A stretch of DNA of 64,000 bases from QKMZ01 sp012965515 (GTDB taxonomy: Bacteria; Cyanobacteriota; Vampirovibrionia; Obscuribacterales; Obscuribacteraceae). This document shows positions 54,607 through 63,881 of the stretch, piece by piece (position 1 is the first letter of the stretch; each line of letters starts with the position of its first letter). Below the pieces are notes generated by a model, which was not told the DNA's origin, did not search any database, and was given only the letters and a program-made list of their open reading frames with translations. Location: positions 922,767-986,766 of the forward strand of contig CALFMP010000037.1 of assembly GCA_937879965.1 (NCBI GenBank). The letters run 5' to 3'. A program made the translations under genes and the position numbers.

Positions 54607-57600
54607 TTAGCTAGCTATTGCAAACCCTCTCAAAGCAGCTTCAACAGCCTCGTTGTCGACACTTTCGATCAAGTTGTCGAAGTTACTAGCTGTGATGAAT
54701 TGGTGGTTGACTTTGAGTCCGGCAATATCAGGATTGTTTTCGTCGGCAGCGTAGATTGCCTTAATTGCCTTAGCCAGAGCACGTACTTCCATGACATCGT
54801 AGTTGCCACCAGCGGCAGCGAGAATTCTTTCAGCACTTTGCCATGGACCTTCTCCGCGACGAACCGTAGCCAAGTCGATGATCTCAGCGTTCGGCATTGG
54901 AACAGGCGGAGTGAAGTCGGTCTGCACTTCTTCTTGATTCACGACTTCTTCAATAACCAGTGCCGGAGCAATCGATCTTACGAGAGTTTGCTCAACGGTG
55001 GTCAATGCTGTCGGAGCCTTGACTGCGACATTCGCGGCATCGTCTACAAGGGGTGCAACAGTGGTTGCAGCCTTGCCTTCCGTAGTAGCACCGCCAACAA
55101 TGGCTCTGCCTTGATCATCCAACGTCGAGGTAGTTGCTTCGATTGCGCTAGGTGTAGCCTTCTTCGGAACCACGGTATCTCCATGGTTGATGACGGCCTT
55201 CGTCGCGTCGTCTGCGGGAGCCAAAGTATCAGCATTATTGAGGACGGCTTCAGTCAGATCATCTGAGAGAGCGATAGTGTCTGCATTGTTAAGGACTGCT
55301 TCGGTCACATCGTCAGCCGGGGCGATAGTATCGCCAGTGTTCACCACAGTCTTTGTCAAATTCTCAGAGGCACCAATTGTAGTGGCGTTATCGCCGGCTT
55401 CCGCAACGGCTCTTGTGGTAGTTCCAGTCGGGTTTACTTCTCTGAACCACTTCGCGACTGCCGGATCGAGGGTGGCGGCGCCTTGATTTGTTTGAATCGT
55501 GGGAACTGCAACTTCGTCTACGTGAGTTGCGCTGGAAATCCAGGTCTTGAGCTTGCCGCTTTGTGCCAGTTCGTTGAAACCTTTGGTAGCTCTAGTCAAG
55601 ACACCAGGCGCCATGAACAAACCGGCTTCCAGAGCTGACTCTTTCAAGAGATCGGCGATTTCCGATTCTGAAATCATGCGATTGCCTTGAATGGCAGCAG
55701 CAATCGGAGCGCGGGCACCAGTAGTAAGAATGCCAGCAGCGACGGCAGCCGACGTTCCGCCAGACGGAATCAGTGTAGCTATAGCAGCGGCCATCACAGC
55801 CATATCAATTGCGGCTTCGGCAGCGGCTGCAACTCTGCCTTTAGATTCGCGATTTTGCTCAACGGTATGTACAAAATACGCATCCAAGGCTGCCACCATT
55901 TCCGGTGGCATCTTAGAAAGGTCTTCAGAGAATTGTTGAATCACATCGCCATTGATCTGAAGGGCTCTGAGCATCGACTCACGAGTTCCATCCACATCAA
56001 CGCCGGTATTATCAAAGTTGGCAACACGGTCCAAGTATTGCTGAATGGGATCGATATCGCTGGACTTGAGAGCCTCGACCAACGCACCCTTCTCTTCAAA
56101 ATTGTTTTCGACCATTCCCAAGACGGACTGTGCCATATCGTGACCATACTTTTCAGCATAGTCACTCTTAGCCAGGTCGCGAGCTTCATAAGACAGTGCG
56201 CTGAAAACCGGCAGAACAGACTTATAAGCGTCGCCACCCTTCAGAACTGCAAGTTGAGCAATATCGGCAGGAAGCAACGTGCCGCCTTGCTTGATGAAAT
56301 TGTCGACAACAGCTTGATACTCAGGGCTGAGGTTTTCTTCTGCAGCGCGAGCCTTGAAGTCCTCGAGGAAGGAAGCGCTTTGGTATTCGGTTTGGTAATC
56401 TGCAAAACGTTGCTGGCGTTCAGTCTCGCCTAGTGAAGAGAGCATTTCCATCATGCCGACAGCATCTGTTGTTACGTCGCCGAATCTTTGCGACTCAACG
56501 CCGATCATATACAGGCGATCGAAATCGGTCTCTGTGGTTTCGCCACCACGAGCAATGATTTTTTCAGCGACGACCTGCTCTTCTGCGCTCATTCTGCCGA
56601 GTTCTTCGTCTTTAACCGGCGAATCACCCAAGTGAGAATATTGCGAGTAACCGTCTATGTAGGCTCCATCGAGTTGCGGCAGGTAGGTCGCATCCATTCG
56701 CTCGCCGCGCAGCAACCTGCTGAAATTGGCAGCATCAACAGAAGGATCGAGGTCCGCAGCCATTGCAGTGAGGAGGTATCCGGTGAGTGAACGATTCGCT
56801 TGATCGCTGTTTGCCGTGGCTTCAGCGTATACCTTCATTTGCGCAACCGCATCCGGAATCTTCATTAGATCATCGAGCATTTGCGACGAGAAGTCAGGTC
56901 TGTCTTCACCCATCATCGTCAATGCGATTCTTTCGAGATCGCCGACTACCGGTGACTTACCTGTAGCATCTACTTGTCTCAACATAGATTGAGCAAACAC
57001 CAATCCAGCTTGCTGATAAATGTTCTGTGTGTCAAAGGTCGCAAGTTCAGGATTTACAACACTGTCGACCATCTGGCGGAATGCTGGATCTCCGCTCTTG
57101 TAGTTAGCAGCGTCGGCGTCGGACATGTGCTGCATTGCATACGCAAGAAGTTCAGGATTGAGGTAACCGCTTTCACTTGCGCCTGCAAAGATTTCGCTGA
57201 AAGACCTTCTGAGAGCTTGAGCCTCTGCATAAGAAGAAGCTTCGCTCATCTTAGTAAGGTGTTCTGTTACAGCTTGCTGATATTCAGGAGCGAAACCAGA
57301 AAGTGCAGTGGTCAATTCTTTGAGGAAGGGGGTTTGCGTACCATCATTCGATTTGAGCTGGTTCCACTCTGCTTCGCTCATATTCTCAACAAGCATCAAA
57401 GCAGTTTGCTTATCCAACCCACCTTCGGCACTTCTCGTTGCAAGTTCCGAGATGATTGTTCTCTCTCCGTGTGCCATCACATCGGTCCAGATAGCTGCTT
57501 GCTCTGCACTTCCGCGTTGATTGAACGTTTCGCTGAGCTGACTGTAGAATGCGATTTGTTCGGGAGTTCCAGTACCATTCATGCCGGCGACAAATGCCGC

Positions 57601-58647
57601 ACGTTCATCATCTGTAGCCATCGTGAGATCGTATTCGATAGCTTCATCAGTCTTGCCACCACCAAAGAGACGGGCAAGAAAGTCAGTGTTTTGCGTGACT
57701 GTGGTGTTCAGAGAAACAGTCGAGCCGACCAGGTAATCCTGCCAGCCCGGTGCATTCTGAAATACATATTCGAAGCGATCGGTAAAGGTTTTGTCTGCGA
57801 GCAGATTGGCTCTAGCTTCAGCACCGCCTTCACCGCCGACGACGTCAGCGTAGAGCAGCAGTTGATCAGCATTTGCACCTGCACCATACGTTTCCACAAT
57901 GTGGCGCGCGGCGTCTTCGATCATTTTGGTGGTGCGTTCTTTCTCTGGAACGTTGTACAGGTTTGCGAACAGCCACTTGTTCATATCCGAGAGATTTGAA
58001 TTGCCGATGGCAGTAGCAAGGTCAGTGCCATACTCGGAATAATCGCCACGCGCCCACTGTTCAGCCAACAGGGCATAATCTTGAGCCTGCATGGTGTTGA
58101 ACATTTCTCTGAAGCTGCGACCAGCACCAACCTGATGTCCATCCTCAGCAGATTCAAACAAATTGGCCAAATTTGCGGCCCAGTTTGTCTCGCCATCGCG
58201 AGTGGTCGCCAATCCTTCAATGATGCGATACTGCTCATCGGTAACTACAGCTTTGATGTCGCCCAACATGCTGCCGCCGCTAAGCTCGTATGCTGCTGTC
58301 ATGCGTGCAATCTGATCCGGTGTCTTTTCCCGGAACGAATCCAGAATTGTTTCGAAGTTAGGTCCACCAATACCCAGGAAGCTACCTTTATGTACTTCTG
58401 CACTCAGGTCATTGGCTGCAACAGTTGCCGCTTCAGCAGTATATGTAGGATTGCCGTTTGCATCCTTCGGTGTGTCATCTGTGCCGTTGGCAATGATTAG
58501 CGAGGGAAGATGTTCAGAAGCTGTGTCTAGAGTGGTTACAGTCGAACTCTCAAGGGATGCATCACTTCTTAAAGCATCACCAGCGGCGGCGTTACGCTCA
58601 GAATCTTCAGTCGCTACTTCAGGAGTTGTTAGTAAAACGTCGGCCAT
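54607..58647 (-). CDS. giant annexin-like repeat protein with LysM-like C-terminus, paralogue A
   Basis: 1346 residues from ATG 58647, with AGGAG seven bases upstream. No signal peptide is seen. A large helical region (~85-930) contains repeated segments such as ETILDSFREKTPDQIARMTAAYELSGG-SMLGDIK and related pieces, an annexin-repeat-like pattern. A hydrophobic Gly/Ala stretch follows at ~950-990 (IDMAVMAAAIATLIPSGGTSAA). Then a 17-residue tandem repeat (AVLNNADTIALSDDLTE) and a C-terminal module with VRRGEGPWQSAERIL and KVNHQFIT, a LysM-like pattern. It is paralogous to the next gene upstream, with which it shares a leader hairpin. A surface or cell-wall role is inferred. Confidence 0.75.
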   Translation of the reverse strand: MADVLLTTPEVATEDSERNAAAGDALRSDASLESSTVTTLDTASEHLPSLIIANGTDDTPKDANGNPTYTAEAATVAANDLSAEVHKGSFLGIGGPNFETILDSFREKTPDQIARMTAAYELSGGSMLGDIKAVVTDEQYRIIEGLATTRDGETNWAANLANLFESAEDGHQVGAGRSFREMFNTMQAQDYALLAEQWARGDYSEYGTDLATAIGNSNLSDMNKWLFANLYNVPEKERTTKMIEDAARHIVETYGAGANADQLLLYADVVGGEGGAEARANLLADKTFTDRFEYVFQNAPGWQDYLVGSTVSLNTTVTQNTDFLARLFGGGKTDEAIEYDLTMATDDERAAFVAGMNGTGTPEQIAFYSQLSETFNQRGSAEQAAIWTDVMAHGERTIISELATRSAEGGLDKQTALMLVENMSEAEWNQLKSNDGTQTPFLKELTTALSGFAPEYQQAVTEHLTKMSEASSYAEAQALRRSFSEIFAGASESGYLNPELLAYAMQHMSDADAANYKSGDPAFRQMVDSVVNPELATFDTQNIYQQAGLVFAQSMLRQVDATGKSPVVGDLERIALTMMGEDRPDFSSQMLDDLMKIPDAVAQMKVYAEATANSDQANRSLTGYLLTAMAADLDPSVDAANFSRLLRGERMDATYLPQLDGAYIDGYSQYSHLGDSPVKDEELGRMSAEEQVVAEKIIARGGETTETDFDRLYMIGVESQRFGDVTTDAVGMMEMLSSLGETERQQRFADYQTEYQSASFLEDFKARAAEENLSPEYQAVVDNFIKQGGTLLPADIAQLAVLKGGDAYKSVLPVFSALSYEARDLAKSDYAEKYGHDMAQSVLGMVENNFEEKGALVEALKSSDIDPIQQYLDRVANFDNTGVDVDGTRESMLRALQINGDVIQQFSEDLSKMPPEMVAALDAYFVHTVEQNRESKGRVAAAAEAAIDMAVMAAAIATLIPSGGTSAAVAAGILTTGARAPIAAAIQGNRMISESEIADLLKESALEAGLFMAPGVLTRATKGFNELAQSGKLKTWISSATHVDEVAVPTIQTNQGAATLDPAVAKWFREVNPTGTTTRAVAEAGDNATTIGASENLTKTVVNTGDTIAPADDVTEAVLNNADTIALSDDLTEAVLNNADTLAPADDATKAVINHGDTVVPKKATPSAIEATTSTLDDQGRAIVGGATTEGKAATTVAPLVDDAANVAVKAPTALTTVEQTLVRSIAPALVIEEVVNQEEVQTDFTPPVPMPNAEIIDLATVRRGEGPWQSAERILAAAGGNYDVMEVRALAKAIKAIYAADENNPDIAGLKVNHQFITASNFDNLIESVDNEAVEAALRGFAIAS
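55165..55370. repeat. 51-bp coding tandem repeat in paralogue A
   Basis: About four copies encode the 17-residue unit AVLNNADTIALSDDLTE, with the outer copies more divergent. It lies between the hydrophobic stretch and the LysM-like end, so it probably forms a linker of variable length. Confidence 0.75.
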
Positions 58648-58653
58648 GATGCG

Positions 58654-58673
58654 GCTCCTGGGGAAGGGGGAGC
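58654..58673 (-). promoter_or_regulatory. SD-sequestering leader hairpin of paralogue A
   Basis: On the - strand GCTCC pairs with GGAGC across a ten-base C-rich loop, and the AGGAG ribosome site is part of the 3' arm. Nearly the same sequence precedes the paralogue at 63568-63586. Confidence 0.55.
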
Positions 58674-58815
58674 TAGAAGCTTGAATGCAAGGGGATTTGA
58701 GTTCGCAGGGGGTGAGGGTTCTGCGCTTTGCCAGATTAAGGTAACAAGACCGCATGACATTCGTTTGACGAACCGTCATACGGAGCAAGAATCCAGCCAG
58801 TTGGACCTGAGCAAC

Positions 58816-58844
58816 AACTCCCAGGGTTGGTCCGGGAGTTTTCG
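58816..58844. terminator. hairpin between the two giant genes
   Basis: AACTCCC (58816-58822) pairs with GGGAGTT (58834-58840). On the - strand the downstream tract is GTTGCTC, so termination there is uncertain. On the + strand a short TTTT-like tract follows. Confidence 0.4.
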
Positions 58845-58897
58845 CCTTGCGGCAAACTTGTTTCAGGGTTGAAGCCGACTTGCTCTAATCTTGGAGA

Positions 58898-61800
58898 TTA
58901 AACGGCGGCGCCCTGTGCAAACCCTTGGAGCACAGCCTTGACGGCGTCGTTGTTGCAGGCGGCGATGAGGTCGTCGTAGTTATCTTGGGTCACGAAGGTA
59001 TGTTTGACCTTCAGCCCGCTCATGTCGCCGTTGCCGTCGTGCTCTGCTGCGTAAACGGCTTGGATTGCTTTAGTAAGAGCGCGCACTTCGTCGATGCCAT
59101 GGCGCTTGCCGTCTGCTGCCAAAATTCTCTCGGCAGACTGCCATGGACCTTCGCCGCGGCGGACGGTTGCCATCGCGATGAGGTCTTCACTGGGAACGGG
59201 CACTGGCGCGGCGGCGGGCTCTTCAACCGGTATATCCTTTGCAGTGATCGTTTCTGCAACTTCGCTAACAGCCGACGGCATGATTGCAGCTTGTGCCACG
59301 CGGGCGGCGATTGCACTCTTCACTGCGGTCAAACGGACATCTTCATAAGCTTGAGCAAGCTTTGTTGCTGCAGCTTCTTTCTCTGCCGCCGCGATCAATG
59401 CTTGTTTTTCAGCAGCTGCGGCAAGAGCTTCTCTTTCAGCAACGGTGGCGAGGACGTTCTTAGCCACGGGGTCACCGTTTCTTGCAGCCGTTTCCAACTC
59501 TGCGCGGGTTACTGCGCCGGAATTGAACTTAGCTTGCATCTCGGTTGTTTCGGCTGCGATTTGCTCGGCAGTCTTCACTTCAGCAACAACCGGAGTGGGC
59601 ACTACTCTGTCAGCTACAACAGCAGCTTCAACTGCATCATCTGCAACGGCTTCTACTCTTTGTGCAACCACCGGCACTGCTGCAATTGCAGTATCAGTGT
59701 TGGCAGTGACTTCAGCTCTTACCGTGGTGATTGCGCGCTCCCATGCTGCGAAATCAATTGGAACAGATTCGTCGAGCGGGCGGAGCATTCCTCTGTTGAC
59801 GAGATACTGAGCAGTATTCAACGTGTCCGGGTAATTCTGATAAGAAGCACGCAAGAAAGCTTCCATTTCCGATGGCTCGATATGTCTCATCCAGCTGCCT
59901 ACAGGTACTTTCGGACGAGCTTCAACTATTGCCTTCATTAGTGCGGCTTGGTCTTCAGGCGCCGTGGCTTTGAACATCGTTCCGAGATCGATAAGGCCTG
60001 TTTCTGGGATGTCGAACTTTTGAGTTTGCTCAACTACTGCTTCAGCAGCTTGAACGGTTTGAACTGGTTCAATTACTTCGGGCTTAACTACAGCCGTATC
60101 AGCTTGAGTCACAGCCGTATCAGCTTGGGTAACTACTGCATCAGCTTGAGTAACTACTTCATCAGCTTGAGTAACTACTGCATCAGCCTGAGTAACTACT
60201 GCATCAGCCTGAGTAACTACTGCATCAGCCTGAGTAACTACTGCAGTTGCTTTCGGCAAAACGACATCAGCTTGAGCGGTAACAACTTCAGCGGCGTTAG
60301 TCACAACTTCGCTGGTCAAAACCGGCTTGGCTTGTACTTCTACAACTGCTGCTGCGGTTTCTTCCAAAGTGCGACGCTCTAAAGTGCCAGCCGCCGTGAC
60401 CAAAGTTTTTCCACCCAGGAACGGTGCACTCACAGCGCCCTGGAAAGCACCAACAGCAAATTTACCCAAAACACTTTCCGGGCTCGAATCAAACGTTCCA
60501 CCTTGCAGTTCTTTGATTACGCCTACACGAATTGCTCCACCGGCTGTAGCGTACGCAGCGACGGTCGCTCCCAAGCTTGCGCCACCGGTTTCCGGCGCCA
60601 AGGCAATTGCTGCGGCTACAGTGATGGCGGTGACAGCCATGTCAGCGACAAAGTGAGCGTACTTTTCGTTGGAATCGAGATTGTTCTGGTAAGACTTGCT
60701 GTAATACTCAGCCATCGCTTCTTGAGCTTCCGGCGGCAACTTCGCCATGGCGTCGTTGAATTGACGCAGCAAGTTTTCGTTGATTTGGAGCATGCGCTCT
60801 TGAGCTTTGGTCGTGCCGTCGAAAGTGCCGAGTGGTTCGAAACGTGCGAGTCTGTCGAAGAATGCCTTGGCTTCATCAACTTCGGCGAGGCTCAGGTAGC
60901 CTCTGTAACGGTCGATATCTTTGTCCGGGACTTTAGCCAGGAATTGTTCGTCGAGGTTGCCACCATAAACGTTCGAATAAAGTTCTTTCAAATCACTGCG
61001 CTGTTCCAAGGTCAACTTCGAGAGGTCTGCGCGGAAATCAGAGTATTCAACCTTTTCGTTGGTGCCGAGAACAAACAGTTTCATTTTGTCGACTAGCTGC
61101 ACATCGCCGTTGTTATCGATGACACGCTGCCAAACCTTCTTCTCTTCATCGGACATATCAGCACCGGCAACGCGGCTACGCAAATCTGCGAGAAGTTCTT
61201 TTTGGCCGAACTGTTCACCGTACTTCGCACCGAGAGCGTCGCGCTCAGCCGGCGTAAGTTTGGCATATGCTGCCATCAAAGGTGCGATGTCGCCGCCGCT
61301 GATCGCATACTCGCGGAAGCGTCCAGCCAAGTCGAGCGTGCCACCATTTGAGATCGCATTTGCTACCAATTCTTGCTGTTCTGCACTCAATTTCAATTCA
61401 GCACGTTGAGCTTCCGATAGTCTGGCGACGTCTTCGTAATGACCTGCCATCCAGTCACCAGGCTGCTCACGCGAGAGGATCAACTTCGAGTAGATTGAAC
61501 TTTGTCCTTGACCGTCAGTCAGCAAAGTTTCCCAGTTCGACTTTTGGAGCGGTGCCATTCCGAGACCAACGCCAGTGTCCATTCCGGCAGCTTGCATTTC
61601 CGAAGGCAGTGCCTTGCTGAAGATGTTGTACAAAAGAGCGTCTTGTGAATCTACTGGACCGTCTGCGCCAGGAACCAATTCGCCATTCACATACTTCGGT
61701 GAGCGTTCATAAACACTCTGCATGCGAGCGAGCAATTCGGGATCCTTCATCAGCTCTTCAACTTGAGCGATCTCTTTCAACTTTCTGGCGTTTGCAGCTT

Positions 61801-63556
61801 GTGGATCAGCAGCATCAGCACCAGCGTCGACGTTCATTTGATTTTGGAGAAACACTTCCAATTTGCGCGTTGTTTCAGACTTTTCAGAACCAGCGGAAGC
61901 CAGGCGGAGGTTGGCGAGGGCGGTAGCGGCGTCGCTATCGACATAGTCTTTGACGAATTGATCGACGCTTGCTTTGTATGTGGAGTCGGAGTTGTAGCTT
62001 TGCGCTTCGGTCGAGGAGAGTTGAGCCAAGCGGTCAACAATTTGTTGATCGGCATGCGAGGGATCTGATTCAGCAAGGTCAGCCATGAATTGTTCGAGCG
62101 AGCGGCGCACGCCTTGCGAATCTGTGTAGCCGGGCGGGTTGGAATCAACAGTCGTTTTTTCAACTGCCAATTTAGCGTTTACCATTTCCATAACGGCGGT
62201 GCGCAACGATTCATCTGAAATCATTGCTGCAATCTGTGTATCGAATTCTTTCTTGTATTCGGGATTGCTGAGGAGCGCAAACTTGTGTGCGTCCATGTTT
62301 TCCACTGCGCTTAGTGCGGCGTGCTTATCGAAGCCGGCGCCGAATCCCAGGGTGCCGCTGCTGTAAGCGCCAGCGATATCAGAGATGAGGGTCTTCTCGC
62401 CATGCAGCAAGGAGTCAGTCAAAACTGCTCTTTCCGAAGGCGTAACCAGCGACATTGCCTTGACCAAGTCGTTGTATTTTCGCAGCGCCTCTTCTTCAGC
62501 CGGGGTTGCCGGTTGGCGACCGGATTCGACCATCTCACGCCCGAGACGGAAGTCTGCGCGATCCTTCGCAGTTGCGTTCTCGAATGTGAAGTTGGAGTTT
62601 TCGATGTTGCTGTAGATGCCGACGGCGTCTTCTTTCAAGATGGCGTCGAGCGCTACTTTCCCCTTCGTAATCGCATTCATCACATCTTGGTCGACGACTG
62701 AAATTGTTTGACCTCTGCCACGCGCTTCGGTGTGGCTGAAGTTAGCAGCAACGTCTGCCATAAATTCAGGATCTTTGAGCAGCGAAGCACGCGCCGCGAT
62801 GTCTTTATCGTCGTCACCCGCTAAAAGATTGACCAGAAGTTTCGCATCACCATCTTTAGCTGCCAGCTTTGCCATTTTGGAAATTGCTGCACTGTCGATG
62901 TTATCGGTGCCGGTCAAAAGTGTCTTGAAAATTTCCTTTTTGAAGGAAGACATGACAGACTCATCGAGGTTCTCAATCGTGCTCTTCAGTGATGTACCGA
63001 AGGCATCCTGATAGTCTCTGTCGAGCGTTGCAATCTGAGCAGCATCCTTGCCGGCGACTATAGCACGAAGCAAGTTGATGCCTTTTTCCGGATCCTCAGC
63101 CAAAGTGGCAAGCGCTATGCGAGCCGTTCCAGCATCCCCACTGGCGGCCTTTTCATTCATGAGCGCTTCGACTCTTGCGTATTCCGGCGTGCCTTCGCCA
63201 AGGTTTTCCTTCAAATCATCCCAAAATTGATTTCCGCCTTCGCCGTACTTAGCGATAAGCTGCTGGCGACCTTCGATGGTCATGCCATTGAGTACGTTGA
63301 CCACTTTGTCGACGTCAGCTGATTGCCAGAAAAAGTAGTTGGTCAATCCGTCGCGAACGATATCGGCGTTTTGTGCAACTTGCGCTTCAGCTTCCGAATC
63401 AACAATGGTCAAGCCGGTGAGATGTTGGCCGGCAGTATCAGGAGTTGCATGCTTCGGATCGAGCATACAGTCACGAGCTTCCGCAGCTACATGGTCCTGA
63501 GTGGAGACGGCTGCGCATTCTTTCTCTTGTGGCTTATCGTTCTTTTCAATTGCCAT
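58898..63556 (-). CDS. giant annexin-like repeat protein with LysM-like C-terminus, paralogue B
   Basis: 1552 residues from ATG 63556. Repeated helical segments (~75-960) include DVDKVVNVLNGMTIEGRQQLIAKYG and AAQIATLDRDYQDAFGTSLKSTIENLDES, close to annexin repeats in spacing and in the Y-x-x-x-x-G-x-x-L core. A hydrophobic Gly/Ala stretch is at ~972-1025. A heptapeptide array (VVTQADA, seven copies) follows at ~1107-1155, then Ala/Glu-rich coiled coil. A LysM-like end has VRRGEGPWQSAERIL and LKVKHTFVT. No signal peptide. It has the same architecture as paralogue A, 250 bases downstream, so duplication is clear. Confidence 0.75.
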   Translation of the reverse strand: MAIEKNDKPQEKECAAVSTQDHVAAEARDCMLDPKHATPDTAGQHLTGLTIVDSEAEAQVAQNADIVRDGLTNYFFWQSADVDKVVNVLNGMTIEGRQQLIAKYGEGGNQFWDDLKENLGEGTPEYARVEALMNEKAASGDAGTARIALATLAEDPEKGINLLRAIVAGKDAAQIATLDRDYQDAFGTSLKSTIENLDESVMSSFKKEIFKTLLTGTDNIDSAAISKMAKLAAKDGDAKLLVNLLAGDDDKDIAARASLLKDPEFMADVAANFSHTEARGRGQTISVVDQDVMNAITKGKVALDAILKEDAVGIYSNIENSNFTFENATAKDRADFRLGREMVESGRQPATPAEEEALRKYNDLVKAMSLVTPSERAVLTDSLLHGEKTLISDIAGAYSSGTLGFGAGFDKHAALSAVENMDAHKFALLSNPEYKKEFDTQIAAMISDESLRTAVMEMVNAKLAVEKTTVDSNPPGYTDSQGVRRSLEQFMADLAESDPSHADQQIVDRLAQLSSTEAQSYNSDSTYKASVDQFVKDYVDSDAATALANLRLASAGSEKSETTRKLEVFLQNQMNVDAGADAADPQAANARKLKEIAQVEELMKDPELLARMQSVYERSPKYVNGELVPGADGPVDSQDALLYNIFSKALPSEMQAAGMDTGVGLGMAPLQKSNWETLLTDGQGQSSIYSKLILSREQPGDWMAGHYEDVARLSEAQRAELKLSAEQQELVANAISNGGTLDLAGRFREYAISGGDIAPLMAAYAKLTPAERDALGAKYGEQFGQKELLADLRSRVAGADMSDEEKKVWQRVIDNNGDVQLVDKMKLFVLGTNEKVEYSDFRADLSKLTLEQRSDLKELYSNVYGGNLDEQFLAKVPDKDIDRYRGYLSLAEVDEAKAFFDRLARFEPLGTFDGTTKAQERMLQINENLLRQFNDAMAKLPPEAQEAMAEYYSKSYQNNLDSNEKYAHFVADMAVTAITVAAAIALAPETGGASLGATVAAYATAGGAIRVGVIKELQGGTFDSSPESVLGKFAVGAFQGAVSAPFLGGKTLVTAAGTLERRTLEETAAAVVEVQAKPVLTSEVVTNAAEVVTAQADVVLPKATAVVTQADAVVTQADAVVTQADAVVTQADEVVTQADAVVTQADTAVTQADTAVVKPEVIEPVQTVQAAEAVVEQTQKFDIPETGLIDLGTMFKATAPEDQAALMKAIVEARPKVPVGSWMRHIEPSEMEAFLRASYQNYPDTLNTAQYLVNRGMLRPLDESVPIDFAAWERAITTVRAEVTANTDTAIAAVPVVAQRVEAVADDAVEAAVVADRVVPTPVVAEVKTAEQIAAETTEMQAKFNSGAVTRAELETAARNGDPVAKNVLATVAEREALAAAAEKQALIAAAEKEAAATKLAQAYEDVRLTAVKSAIAARVAQAAIMPSAVSEVAETITAKDIPVEEPAAAPVPVPSEDLIAMATVRRGEGPWQSAERILAADGKRHGIDEVRALTKAIQAVYAAEHDGNGDMSGLKVKHTFVTQDNYDDLIAACNNDAVKAVLQGFAQGAAV
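60090..60236. repeat. 21-bp coding tandem repeat (VVTQADA) in paralogue B
   Basis: Seven 21-bp units encode TQADAVV; three inner units are identical at DNA level, so the array has recently expanded. The opposite-strand frame gives an ISLSNYC repeat, which is only its shadow. Confidence 0.9.
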
Positions 63557-63567
63557 AGTAAATCTAG

Positions 63568-63586
63568 GCTCCTGGGGAGGGGGAGC
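63568..63586 (-). promoter_or_regulatory. SD-sequestering leader hairpin of paralogue B
   Basis: GCTCC and GGAGC pair across a nine-base C-rich loop, with AGGAG in the 3' arm, 11-12 bases before ATG 63556. The leader matches that of paralogue A almost exactly. Confidence 0.5.
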
Positions 63587-63824
63587 AGAATCGAAATTCT
63601 TTGGGGGCAGGGGGCGAAGGGGCGCTGGCTACAGAGATATAGTCGCTTAGTGTGCGTGATTTTCGCGTTATTTTGGAAAACCGCTGGTAATTTGAGCGCC
63701 TAAAGCTCGGCTGGTTGGCACTCTTGCGTTTGTAGGGACAAACTGCATCTCTGAACTGAACCGATTATGTCGGCAAAGACATAAAAATGACGTGAGAAAC
63801 ATTCACGCTGGTCGCACTGAACGT

Positions 63825-63879
63825 GTAGGGGCGATGCCGTGCATCGCCCGGTTCGTAGTTGCGCATTGCATGCGCCCTT
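63825..63879. repeat. palindromic spacer elements
   Basis: GTAGGGGCGATGCC...CGCCC at 63825-63849 is followed by a GCGCATTGCATGCGCCC element, both members of the window-wide family. Confidence 0.75.
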
Positions 63880-63881
63880 CG

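Noticed and set aside
54607..58788. Longer start of giant paralogue A at 58788
   Set aside because: The extra 47 residues are basic and cysteine-containing with no SD, whereas ATG 58647 has AGGAG and a leader shared with the paralogue.
59948..60382. + strand frame with ISLSNYC repeats
   Set aside because: It is a shadow of the VVTQADA repeat in the - strand giant gene.
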